DNA from: an uncultured Lachnospiraceae bacterium
GTDB lineage: Bacteria; Bacillota; Clostridia; Lachnospirales; Lachnospiraceae
Direction of reading: 5' to 3'
Length of the DNA: 64,000 bases
Assembly: GCA_947623805.1 (NCBI GenBank)
Contig: CANQHZ010000002.1
Coordinates: 1 to 64,000, forward strand
Each line of letters opens with the position of its first letter. Positions within the stretch are counted from its first letter, which is position 1. This document shows positions 45,554 to 53,649 of the stretch, piece by piece. The notes under the pieces were generated by a model. It was not told the origin of the DNA and searched no databases. It saw only the letters and a list, made by a program, of their open reading frames with translations. The position numbers and the translations under genes are program-made.

Positions 45554-47260
45554 ATGCGTTTAACTATTCAACCAAAAAGAATAAGCAAAATAAGATTGGG
45601 AGATTTGCTCGTGCAGAGCGGGTCCATCACGGCGGAACAGCTTGAGATAGCGCTTGCCAAGCAGAAACAGCGAAATATGAAGCTGGGTGAGGTCCTTGTA
45701 GATGAGGGCGTTATCACGGAGGATGATATAGCGACAGCTCTCTGCAAGCAGCTTAATCTTGACAGGATAGACCTGCAGAACATCAACATAGACAGGTCGG
45801 TAACAGCGCTTATTCCTGTCGGGCTGCTCAAAAAATATATAATGATGCCGTTCGCGTTTAGCGAGGAGAACAAAAACACGCTCAGGGTTGCGATGGAAAA
45901 TCCGCTCGACACATACGCGCAGGAGGATATTTCCATAGTTACGGGGTATCAGGTAGAGCCTTTCGTGGCCACTACGCGAAGCATCATGCTTGCGATAGAC
46001 AGGTATTACGGGCAGGACGAAACAAGGACCGCTCTCGACCGCTACGCCAAGGAGAAAAAACTTGACGTGGAAAAAGACGAACACGAGGAAGAAGACGTAA
46101 ACAGTTCGCCGATAGTAAAGCTTGTCAAAGAGATGATAGACCTTGCCGTGCGCCAGAGAGCGTCGGATATACATATAGAGCCTATGGAAGAATATATCCG
46201 AGTGCGTTATCGTATAGACGGCGTACTTCAAAACAAGGCTAAGTACAACGTATCGGTTCTTCCGTCCATCATTGCACGTATCAAGATAATCGGCGGCATG
46301 GATATTTCCGAAAAGAGAAAACCTCAAGATGGACGTATTACGCAGGTAGTAGACCATGTGGAGTACGATATTCGTGTATCAATACTTCCGACTGTATTCG
46401 GTGAGAAAGTGGTTATGCGACTTACCGCTAAGATGGCGCTCACGAGGGAAAAAAGTCAGCTTGGACTAAAGCCTTATGAGCTTGAGCAGTTTGATTACAT
46501 TATCAAAAATCCGCACGGCATACTGCTCGTTACGGGGCCTACGGGAAGTGGTAAATCTACTACACTTTATACGGCGCTCAGTGAGCTGAATACGAGCGAT
46601 GTAAATATCATTACGGTAGAGGACCCTGTCGAGGCGAATATAGACGGTATCAATCAGGTGCAGGTCAATCCCAAGGCGGAGCTTACGTTTGCAAGCGCGT
46701 TGCGTTCGATATTGCGACAAGACCCGGATATAATCATGATAGGTGAGATACGAGATACAGAGACGGCAGCGATAGCCGTGCAGGCGTCTATCACGGGCCA
46801 TTTGGTGGTAAGTACCCTGCATACCAATTCCGCGGCAAGTTCTATCACACGACTGGAGGATATGGGCATAGAGTCATATCTGATAGCAGACTCAGTCATA
46901 GGCGTTATCGCGCAGCGACTGGTGCGCCGCCTCTGTCCTGTGTGCAAAAAGCCGCGTCTTGCGACAGACGAGGAAAAGGAATTTATGCAGCAGGATATAA
47001 GCAAGGACATTACGATATACGAGCCGTGCGGCTGCCCTAAGTGCGACGGCACGGGCTACAAGGGGCGTATCGGTGTATACGAGATTATGAAGATGACGCC
47101 CTCGCTCAAGAGAATTATCAGTAAGCGTGAGGGCGCTGACGTATTGAAAGAGCAGGCTATGAAAGAGGGCATGAGGACGCTTAGGATGAGCGGTTCAGAG
47201 TATGTGCTTGACGGCACTACTTCTATGGCGGAAGTTGTAAGGATTTCATTTGACATATAA
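45554..47260 (+). CDS. pilB: Type IV pilus assembly ATPase PilB with MshEN domain
   Basis: 568 residues. The N-terminal MshEN domain shows two RLGxxL-type motifs (RLGDLLVQSGSITAEQLEIAL and KLGEVLVDEGVITEDDIATAL), the known c-di-GMP binding signature. Then the GspE/PilB ATPase core: SDIHIEP, GPTGSGKSTTLYTAL (Walker A, about residue 327), LRQDPDIIMIGEIRD (Walker B) and STLHTNSA. A zinc-binding tetracysteine (CPVC ... CPKC) follows. It powers pilin polymerisation at the membrane base. RBS GGAG. Confidence 0.95.
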   Translation: MRLTIQPKRISKIRLGDLLVQSGSITAEQLEIALAKQKQRNMKLGEVLVDEGVITEDDIATALCKQLNLDRIDLQNINIDRSVTALIPVGLLKKYIMMPFAFSEENKNTLRVAMENPLDTYAQEDISIVTGYQVEPFVATTRSIMLAIDRYYGQDETRTALDRYAKEKKLDVEKDEHEEEDVNSSPIVKLVKEMIDLAVRQRASDIHIEPMEEYIRVRYRIDGVLQNKAKYNVSVLPSIIARIKIIGGMDISEKRKPQDGRITQVVDHVEYDIRVSILPTVFGEKVVMRLTAKMALTREKSQLGLKPYELEQFDYIIKNPHGILLVTGPTGSGKSTTLYTALSELNTSDVNIITVEDPVEANIDGINQVQVNPKAELTFASALRSILRQDPDIIMIGEIRDTETAAIAVQASITGHLVVSTLHTNSAASSITRLEDMGIESYLIADSVIGVIAQRLVRRLCPVCKKPRLATDEEKEFMQQDISKDITIYEPCGCPKCDGTGYKGRIGVYEIMKMTPSLKRIISKREGADVLKEQAMKEGMRTLRMSGSEYVLDGTTSMAEVVRISFDI

Positions 47261-47286
47261 AAATATAAGCGGCATGGGGGATAGAG

Positions 47287-48501
47287 ATGACAAAGTACGG
47301 ATATCAGGCGATAAATAAGCTTGGAAAGGTGATTAATGGCGTTATTGAGGCGGAGACTGAGGATGAGGCGCTTATCAGTATAAAAAGTCAGGGACTGACG
47401 ATTATAGAGATTAAGCAGCAGAATCTTTTGACTCAGGATATAAACATAGAAATCGGCGGCTGGCCAAGTCCGCGTGACCTTAGCGTTATGTGCCGACAGT
47501 TTGTGAGTATGAACAAGGCGGGCGTTACGATTATTGAGACGCTTAGGATGCTTTATGAGCAGACGGAGAATAAGCGCTTGAAAGAGGCGCTGCGCGAGGT
47601 CAGGCTTGGCATTGAAAAGGGTGATACGCTGGCGCAGGCTTTGTCGGCGCATCCCAAGGTATTTCCGAGTATCATGATTAATATGGTGGCGGCGGGCGAG
47701 GCGTCTGGTACGCTGCACATTGCCATGGAGAGGGTTTCCACGCAGCTTGAACGTTCGAGTCATACGCGGTCGCTTGTTAAAAAGGCGATGATTTATCCGA
47801 TTGCCGTATTGATTATTGCGATTATTATTTCGATTGTTATGCTTGTAAAGGTTATTCCGTCGTATGAGGATATGTTTTCGCAGTTGGGGACGGATTTGCC
47901 TTGGATTACGAAGTTTTATGTATTTTTGAGTGATTCGCTGATTGCGCATTGGCTGTTGGTAGTGATTGCTGTGATTGCCGCTGTAGTGGGAATCAGCGCG
48001 TTTGCAAAGACTGATTTGGGCAAGCATTTCTTTGGGAAGATTGCGCTGCAGCTGCCGATTATTAAAAATCTGGTGATTAAGTCTGCGTCATCGCAGATGG
48101 CGAGGACTATGGGGACTTTGATGGGTTCTGGTGTTTCTTTGGTGGAGGCTACTAATATTGTGGCGGATATTATGGGGAACGTGTATTTTAAGGAGGCTTT
48201 GAAGCAGGCGGCTGAGCAGGTTTCGATTGGTATGCCGCTGTCGCGGCCGCTGGAGGATTGCGGGATGTTCCCACCGATGGTTTATCATATGCTGAGGATT
48301 GGAGAGGAGTCCGGTAATACGGAGGAGATGCTGGATAAGCTTGCCGATTATTATGATGAAGAAGTGGAGATGGCGGTACAGTCGCTGATGGCGGCGATGG
48401 AGCCGATGATTATTGTGGTGCTGGCGGTTGTTGTTGGAGGACTTGTGGCGGCTTGTATGGCGCCGATGTTGACGATGTATCAGGCGTTGGATACTATGTA
48501 G
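47287..48501 (+). CDS. pilC: Type IV pilus inner-membrane platform protein PilC
   Basis: 404 residues with two repeated T2SSF domains (MCRQFVSMNKAGVTIIETL and MARTMGTLMGSGVSLVEATNI), each with a membrane pair, and a last membrane helix (IIVVLAVVVGGLVAACMAPM). It sits on the PilB ATPase and guides pilins. It starts 27 bases after pilB. The coding strand of its 3' half is G/T-rich. The next pilus gene, the prepilin peptidase, is 14.8 kb away. Confidence 0.95.
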   Translation: MTKYGYQAINKLGKVINGVIEAETEDEALISIKSQGLTIIEIKQQNLLTQDINIEIGGWPSPRDLSVMCRQFVSMNKAGVTIIETLRMLYEQTENKRLKEALREVRLGIEKGDTLAQALSAHPKVFPSIMINMVAAGEASGTLHIAMERVSTQLERSSHTRSLVKKAMIYPIAVLIIAIIISIVMLVKVIPSYEDMFSQLGTDLPWITKFYVFLSDSLIAHWLLVVIAVIAAVVGISAFAKTDLGKHFFGKIALQLPIIKNLVIKSASSQMARTMGTLMGSGVSLVEATNIVADIMGNVYFKEALKQAAEQVSIGMPLSRPLEDCGMFPPMVYHMLRIGEESGNTEEMLDKLADYYDEEVEMAVQSLMAAMEPMIIVVLAVVVGGLVAACMAPMLTMYQALDTM

Positions 48502-48611
48502 AAAAAGTATGTTGATGTGGGAGTGCTTAGGCAGATTTAGGGGAAAAATTCTAATATATTCCAAGCAGTGAGTAAGATAGAAAGGATTAAAGAGGGGAGG
48601 GCGATTTTTGT

Positions 48612-48887
48612 ATGAATGATTATAATTATAAAGTGATTGCAAAGTTGAGAGAAGATTTATCTTATAATGAGAGGCAGTTTATAGGCGAGAAAATAGAATC
48701 ATTGAAACAGAAGATGAATATTGTGAAGATGGGAAATGATACGTATTGTAAGGCGCAGCCTATAGTGAATTACGATGATTTTGGACCCGTGGGCTTTTTC
48801 TTTGTTGAACTGGGTGAGTTTAAGGAGTATTTTTCAAAATTGGAGTATTACAATATGTGGAGGGGAGAAGTAGACGTTGCAGTTTGA
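48612..48887 (+). CDS. Small hypothetical protein, possible partner of VapD-like gene
   Basis: 91 residues, not recognised. Soluble, charged, with an aromatic central part (PVGFFFVELGEFKEYFSKLEYY). The weak GAGGGGAGGG site is 12 bases upstream of the ATG. Its stop overlaps the start of the next gene by 11 bases, the arrangement typical of toxin-antitoxin pairs, so an antitoxin role is possible but unproven. Confidence 0.55.
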   Translation: MNDYNYKVIAKLREDLSYNERQFIGEKIESLKQKMNIVKMGNDTYCKAQPIVNYDDFGPVGFFFVELGEFKEYFSKLEYYNMWRGEVDVAV

Positions 48888-49281
48888 TGACAGGCTAGAA
48901 TTGGTTGGCATGAGAGGGAGATTTCAGACTGGGGTAGTGGTATCGTTTGATTTTATTTATGATGATTTAAAGCGTTACTACTCACAAACATCGCCGCAGG
49001 GGGCTTATGCGGTTATTGAACGAGCGTTTGTTAGTGAAGGTTTTCAGAAACTTGGGGACAGCGATTATAAGCACGATACGATGAATGAAGCAATGGCACT
49101 GAAGATTATTGCGGATTTTGCGAAGAAAGAAAAGTGGTTTCCTGTTTGTATAAAGAAAGTTATAGTGAGTCCTAATGTGCCGAATTTGGATATTTCAAAT
49201 GATATAAGGGCGTTTTATACGGATGATGAGTGGAAAAGGGAAAAGGATGCGGAGTATGGTATAAAGGTAAGGAATACGTAA
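48877..49281 (+). CDS. VapD-like (Cas2-fold) putative ribonuclease
   Basis: 134 residues, TTG start after GGAGGGGAGAAG. The order of elements resembles VapD: a beta strand with FDFIYDDLKRYY, AYAVIERAFVSEGFQKLGDSDY, then a helix (EAMALKIIADFAKKEKWF) and CIKKVIV. VapD toxins are small RNases with a Cas2-like ferredoxin fold; this protein is about 35 residues longer than usual. Similarity was judged by eye. Confidence 0.5.
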   Translation: MQFDDRLELVGMRGRFQTGVVVSFDFIYDDLKRYYSQTSPQGAYAVIERAFVSEGFQKLGDSDYKHDTMNEAMALKIIADFAKKEKWFPVCIKKVIVSPNVPNLDISNDIRAFYTDDEWKREKDAEYGIKVRNT

Positions 49282-49304
49282 TTTTCTTTGGGTAGGTGGT
49301 AGGG

Positions 49305-49400
49305 AGCCGAATTTGTGCGAAACAGTACAAATTCGGGGCTTGGGTACGCAAGCGCAAATCGCCACGTATTTTGTATGTTTCACACAAATTCTTATGTTGT
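49305..49400 (+). repeat. Dispersed palindromic repeat, copy C
   Basis: Ends GAGCCGAATTTGTGCGAAACA and TGTTTCACACAAATTCTTATG, centre CGCAAGCGCAAATCGCCACG. It belongs to the arm subtype of copy B (GTGTGAAA/TTTCAC) but is more decayed. Confidence 0.7.
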
Positions 49401-49517
49401 TGTAATTGTAGCGTTATGGAGAATCCTCTTTTTGGAATTTCTGTCTTATGAGTTGATTTTGCAATGCAGATGGCATTAAGGAAGTTTTATAATATATGTC
49501 GATTAGGAGTGAAAATA

Positions 49518-51398
49518 CTATTGCTTGTGCGGCTGCCATACCTTCTCTCTGTATGTGCTGTTGCCAAATAAAATATCATAATCTACGATTTTATAATTCT
49601 GTACTGCCTCTGTTTGGATATCATTATATATCTTGAGAGGATTTCCGTTGTTATCTTCTACCAGATATCTTGTGTTTGTTTTTAATATTTCTTTTTCATA
49701 TTTCAAAATCTGTGTCATATCGGATTCCGGCAAGCTTGCATATTCAAGGATAATCTGAGGCAGATAGTTAATGTTTTCACCTGTAAATTCTACTTTTTTG
49801 TTATTAAAATTGCTCCACATTATTACAGGAACAGAATATTGGCGTTTTGTTGTATCATAATCATTGTCATCCAGTCCAAGCGCTCTCAAAGAATTATATG
49901 TCATGAAAGGAAAATGGTCCCCATACATTATAATGACTACAGGTTCATCAATATTTTCAAAATAATCTACAAGCTGTGCAAATGCTTTTCCTGCGAGGTA
50001 AATACCGTTGATACAGTTTACCAGTTCATTATAATCGCTTTCTGATACATAATCTTTATCCATTGTTATATCAATCGGATATGGATAATTATTATTTGGT
50101 TTGATTTTATATTCCATTGCCATTGTATGGTTCGCTACAGAAACAGCAAAGATGAATTTGCGACTGCATGTTTCGTCCTCATATTCCTTAATTATTTGTT
50201 TTGAGAGACTCTCATCCGATATGAATACGGAATATATATCTGTATAATCCATGCTATCCTCAAAAATAATCTTGTCAAATCCAAGTTTAGGATATATCTT
50301 ATCTCTATCGTACATATTCCCATAATAAGGATGGATAAATGTAGTTTGGTAATCAAGTGCATGAAAATAATCAACAAGCGACGGCATTTTACGTTGGCGA
50401 AATTTTATATGTATTCCTGTATCCGACATGAAATACTTTGTATTTAGTCCGGTCAGGCATTCCAATTCAGAACTTACAGTACCTCCTCCGTAAATATTAG
50501 TGGAAAGATATCCTGTTGAACAGTCAGGTGCCAGTCTTTTATATGCTTCCATAGGATCTAATGAAAAAGCAATATGTCCGCCTTTTATATTGTCAGTATT
50601 CCACCAGGATTCATTCATAATTATAATAATATTAGGATTCTCATGTGAAATATTTGTCTGAATGTTATCTGATAAAAAATACTCATAACCTGCTTTGGGA
50701 TTTTCATTGTACGAGCCGTTATATTTATCGTCTTTTAAAAATTCATAAAGCAAATATTGCACATGTCCTGTATCAGATATTCCACTTCCGTCTATTATTT
50801 GTGACTTTCCCACCGTTTTTATATATGACAAAATGTATATTAACATTATAATGAAAAGGACTGTTGCCATACCTAAACGTTTCATTAGTTCTTGGATTTT
50901 ATTATTGTGTTCTTTATACGAAATTTTTTTATGAATAAAGCATAAAATAATTCCTGATATAATAAAGAAAAGAAAACCGCACGCAGTCGCAGTCTGCTTA
51001 CTGCTTAAATTAAAATCAAGACTGTGAAATGCCAGTCCCGCCGCTTCTGTAATCCTCAAATCATCAAGTCTAAAAAGTTCATGGCGTAAAGCATATTTAA
51101 TAGAACTTGCATAACTTAATATTAACGATAACATTGATACGACACTGATGCTTAAGCCTGCTTTTCCGGTTATGAACCCAATAATAAATGTTGTAACTGT
51201 TATCACGATACTCTCAAATATATAAATATTATCATTAATGTTCAAAGCCTGGAAATAAAAAAATGAATGTTTTGGCTGAATTAAAAAATAATCCATTAGG
51301 TATGGCGTGCATATTGTAAAAATTAGCAGTAGAATAGATAAAAATAAATAATATATAATTTTTCGGAAATTAACTCTTTTTTTTGCTATGTTATACAT
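49518..51398 (-). CDS. LTA synthase-like phosphoglycerol transferase (copy 1)
   Basis: 626 residues: five N-terminal membrane helices (residues ~12-210), then an extracellular sulfatase-fold domain. The metal and catalytic elements are IIMNESWWNT (metal Glu), GGGTVSSELECLTG (catalytic Thr), HPYYGNMYDRD and MYGDHFPF. This fits the LtaS/MdoB-like phosphoglycerol transferase group. It lies 74 bases downstream of pilin copy 1 on the same strand, beyond a hairpin. A paralogue lies at 61276, at the other end of the pilin region. A surface-polymer or pilin-decorating role is inference. Confidence 0.85.
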   Translation of the reverse strand: MYNIAKKRVNFRKIIYYLFLSILLLIFTICTPYLMDYFLIQPKHSFFYFQALNINDNIYIFESIVITVTTFIIGFITGKAGLSISVVSMLSLILSYASSIKYALRHELFRLDDLRITEAAGLAFHSLDFNLSSKQTATACGFLFFIISGIILCFIHKKISYKEHNNKIQELMKRLGMATVLFIIMLIYILSYIKTVGKSQIIDGSGISDTGHVQYLLYEFLKDDKYNGSYNENPKAGYEYFLSDNIQTNISHENPNIIIIMNESWWNTDNIKGGHIAFSLDPMEAYKRLAPDCSTGYLSTNIYGGGTVSSELECLTGLNTKYFMSDTGIHIKFRQRKMPSLVDYFHALDYQTTFIHPYYGNMYDRDKIYPKLGFDKIIFEDSMDYTDIYSVFISDESLSKQIIKEYEDETCSRKFIFAVSVANHTMAMEYKIKPNNNYPYPIDITMDKDYVSESDYNELVNCINGIYLAGKAFAQLVDYFENIDEPVVIIMYGDHFPFMTYNSLRALGLDDNDYDTTKRQYSVPVIMWSNFNNKKVEFTGENINYLPQIILEYASLPESDMTQILKYEKEILKTNTRYLVEDNNGNPLKIYNDIQTEAVQNYKIVDYDILFGNSTYREKVWQPHKQ

Positions 51399-51417
51399 AA
51401 TGTTCCTTCATTACAAA

Positions 51418-51444
51418 CCGCCAAGGGAAAATATCCCTTGGCGG
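51418..51444 (-). terminator. Hairpin after pilin copy 1
   Basis: Perfect 11-base stem CCGCCAAGGGA / TCCCTTGGCGG. The following T-run is poor (TTTGTAA), so read-through into the LTA-synthase-like gene is likely. The same CCGCCAAGG core ends the other two pilin cassettes. Confidence 0.7.
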
Positions 51445-51472
51445 TATTGTGACAAGTATTGCTATTCAATTA

Positions 51473-51919
51473 TTAGCGACCTAAATCTTCTTTTAATTTT
51501 CCACCGCCAGAACCGTTAGTAACTGTCATTTTGCCATCGGAACCAAAATTGATTGATGAGCCAGCATACGCAGCACTCTTTAATTTCATAGTGGAATAAC
51601 TAATTCCTGCATCATCTAAAGCTGTTTTAATAGAGCCAGAAGGAGAACCAATTATAGGATCGCCAGCCTTAGCAGCAATGGTGATAGCTCCTTGTACAAT
51701 AGTATGGTCGGGATCTGATGAATATATTTCGATTGCGGAAATAATGGCATCGATATTATCAAGATCTGCCGATTTTCTTGATTTATCAACGTACTTCAAA
51801 TACTGCGGTGCCAACACACCAATCAATACAGCCATAATTGCGATAACAATGATTAACTCTACAAGGGAGAAACCTTTGTTATCAAGTTTCTTTTCTTTTA
51901 GTTCATTTAATTTGTTCAT
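51473..51919 (-). CDS. Type IV prepilin, copy 1
   Basis: About 148 residues from ATG 51919 (GTG 51928 is an alternative only 3 bases from the AAAGGA site). A 16-residue leader ends in KG, and the mature protein begins FSLVELIIVIAIMAVLIGVLAPQYLKY, with Glu at position 5. The first ~50 residues match copies 2 and 3 almost perfectly, while the globular part is unrelated except for a final LGR shared with copy 3. It has the shared leader block upstream but no good -35 box. Confidence 0.9.
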   Translation of the reverse strand: MNKLNELKEKKLDNKGFSLVELIIVIAIMAVLIGVLAPQYLKYVDKSRKSADLDNIDAIISAIEIYSSDPDHTIVQGAITIAAKAGDPIIGSPSGSIKTALDDAGISYSTMKLKSAAYAGSSINFGSDGKMTVTNGSGGGKLKEDLGR

Positions 51920-52247
51920 TGGATTCACATATCCTTTCCATTGTTAATTTTTTTGACTAAGTAATTACCGCATCCAAAGATACAGCACACCCTTAATCAT
52001 AATATTGGTTGACAGTTACACTAAAACCTTATCCACCCTGCCTCATGAACAGCACCCTCCAGCCATGCTGCATATACATACATCACTTCCCATCCTCCGG
52101 CAAATGCCCTCATGACTGTACTCAGCGGACAACTCATATGTACCAGCCGCGCCGCATATTTCGTAAAATATGCCATATAAGACAACAAACCATCCCGCCG
52201 CAGCCGCTTATTTTTTATACATATATTATACTTAAGGGGCAATTAAA
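51776..52247 (-). repeat. Shared pilin promoter/leader/N-terminus block, copy 1
   Basis: About 470 bases that recur at 55117-55589 (opposite orientation) and 60689-61160 (same orientation); by eye about 12 differences in 330 leader bases against copy 2. It runs from TTAAnnGCCCCTTAAGTATAAT through the leader into the first 51 pilin codons. The -35 position here reads AAACGA. It fills most of the 534-base gap between pilin 1 and the recombinase gene. Confidence 0.92.
52021..52188 (-). CDS. Possible 55-residue leader ORF in pilin block 1
   Basis: TTG-started frame LLSYMAYFTKYAARLVHM... ending at TAG about 90 bases before the pilin gene. Copy 2 keeps the frame with mostly third-position changes; copy 3 has a one-base deletion. 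It could instead be a structured untranslated leader. Confidence 0.25.
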   Translation of the reverse strand: MLSYMAYFTKYAARLVHMSCPLSTVMRAFAGGWEVMYVYAAWLEGAVHEAGWIRF

Positions 52248-52317
52248 TCGTTTTGAACCAAATAAGCACCATTTATATTAGGCGCAATTATTATATCAGC
52301 TAACCGTCAGTACAATG

Positions 52318-52346
52318 TTGCTAAAGCAATCACTCGACCGTATAAT
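52318..52346 (+). promoter_or_regulatory. Sigma-A promoter of the recombinase gene
   Basis: TTGCTA at 52318-52323, 17-base spacer, TATAAT at 52341-52346; about 105 bases before the start codon. Confidence 0.65.
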
Positions 52347-52453
52347 ATAAATAAAAACAAAAAGCGTCAAAATTATAAGTCAAAAAGTCAAAGGGCATCT
52401 GAAAAGATGTCCTGCTTGATTTTATAAGACAATTATTAAGGAGGTCATTTTAT

Positions 52454-53485
52454 ATGGCATTATTTCCATGCCCCGAATGTGGGAAATCTATTTCTGACAA
52501 GGCTATTTTGTGTCCGTCATGCGGTTATCCGGTGCGCTTGACAGAAACACCTATGGCTGACAGGTTGTTTCCCGGTTTTGCAGAGTTGTGCTTTACTTTG
52601 CAGTCAAACCGCCGTTGTACAGCATCTGCCAAATATATGAATATTACTTTTGCCGAGTTGTATGAGCAATACTTTGAAAGCAAGTATACAAATTCCAAAA
52701 GAAAACTGTCAGCCTCGGCAGGGTATTCCGCTCATGCAGCATTTAAAAACTGTCAAAAACTTCACGAAATGAGATTTGCAGATTTAAGAAAAAATGATTT
52801 GCAGGAAATCATTGACACATGTCCTTTGAAACATTCAAGCCTCGAACTGATTGTTTCTCTTTTCAGAGGAATGTACGCCTATGCCATTCAAAATGATATT
52901 GTAGAAAAAGATTACTCGCGGTTCGTCCGCATAAACATTCCCGACGATGACGAAAACGGCGTGCCTTTTTCATCAAGAGCGCTGGAAATTCTTTGGAAAA
53001 ATCGCGACAAAGAAATTGTCAAAATTATTCTTTTGATGATATATACAGGTTTTCGCATTTCTGCCTATCGGACAATACAATATAATGAAACGGAACAATA
53101 TTTTAAAGGAGGCGTGAAAACTGCCGTAAGCAAAAACAGAATTGTCCCGCTACATCCCGCAGTACAAGCTTTTGCAAAAGACTTCGCCGCAAAATATTTA
53201 TCGGGAAATGAAATTTTTGCAGTAAATAAATTCCGTAAAAACTTTTATAAAACGCTTAACTCTCTCGGATTAGCGACATCAAATTTAGGCACAAAGCACA
53301 CGCCGCATGACTGCCGGCACACATTTTCGTGGCTTTGCGACAAATATGGAGTAGACGACCTTTCCAAACGAATGTTGATGGGACATTCCCTTGGAAAAGA
53401 CATCGAAAAGTCGGTATACGGTCATAGAACTTTCGATGAATTGAAAACGGAAATCAACAAAATCAAATCGCCTGATTTGGTATAA
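52454..53485 (+). CDS. Tyrosine recombinase with N-terminal zinc ribbon
   Basis: 343 residues. Residues 5-25 form a zinc ribbon (CPECGKSISDKAILCPSCG). A SAM-like core-binding region (~55-155) precedes the catalytic domain with all expected residues: Arg in YTGFRISAYR, Lys in VSKNRIVPLH, HDCRH, then GHSLGKDIEKSVYGH with the nucleophilic Tyr. RBS AAGGAGG. It is encoded between two inverted pilin blocks, which makes DNA inversion of the pilin promoter region a natural hypothesis. No phage genes or tRNA attachment site are nearby. Confidence 0.88.
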   Translation: MALFPCPECGKSISDKAILCPSCGYPVRLTETPMADRLFPGFAELCFTLQSNRRCTASAKYMNITFAELYEQYFESKYTNSKRKLSASAGYSAHAAFKNCQKLHEMRFADLRKNDLQEIIDTCPLKHSSLELIVSLFRGMYAYAIQNDIVEKDYSRFVRINIPDDDENGVPFSSRALEILWKNRDKEIVKIILLMIYTGFRISAYRTIQYNETEQYFKGGVKTAVSKNRIVPLHPAVQAFAKDFAAKYLSGNEIFAVNKFRKNFYKTLNSLGLATSNLGTKHTPHDCRHTFSWLCDKYGVDDLSKRMLMGHSLGKDIEKSVYGHRTFDELKTEINKIKSPDLV

Positions 53486-53539
53486 GTTGCAATTTTGTAT
53501 AATCATTTCGCAAAAAAGAATGTATGTTCTAATTTTACG

Positions 53540-53568
53540 TTGACTTCAGAACAATAGTTTGGTAAAAT
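53540..53568 (+). promoter_or_regulatory. Sigma-A promoter of the rpn gene
   Basis: TTGACT at 53540-53545, 17-base spacer, TAAAAT at 53563-53568; 82 bases upstream of the start codon. Confidence 0.7.
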
Positions 53569-53649
53569 ACATAAGAACATAAGTTCACTGCATTAAATTA
53601 TGGCAGAAAGGCACAAGTTATGTTACTATATAATAAAAGGAGTTTGTGA

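Noticed and set aside
52240-52453. Phage attachment site next to the recombinase
   Set aside because: No tRNA gene and no second copy of a short att-like core was seen; the obvious repeats are the pilin blocks themselves.
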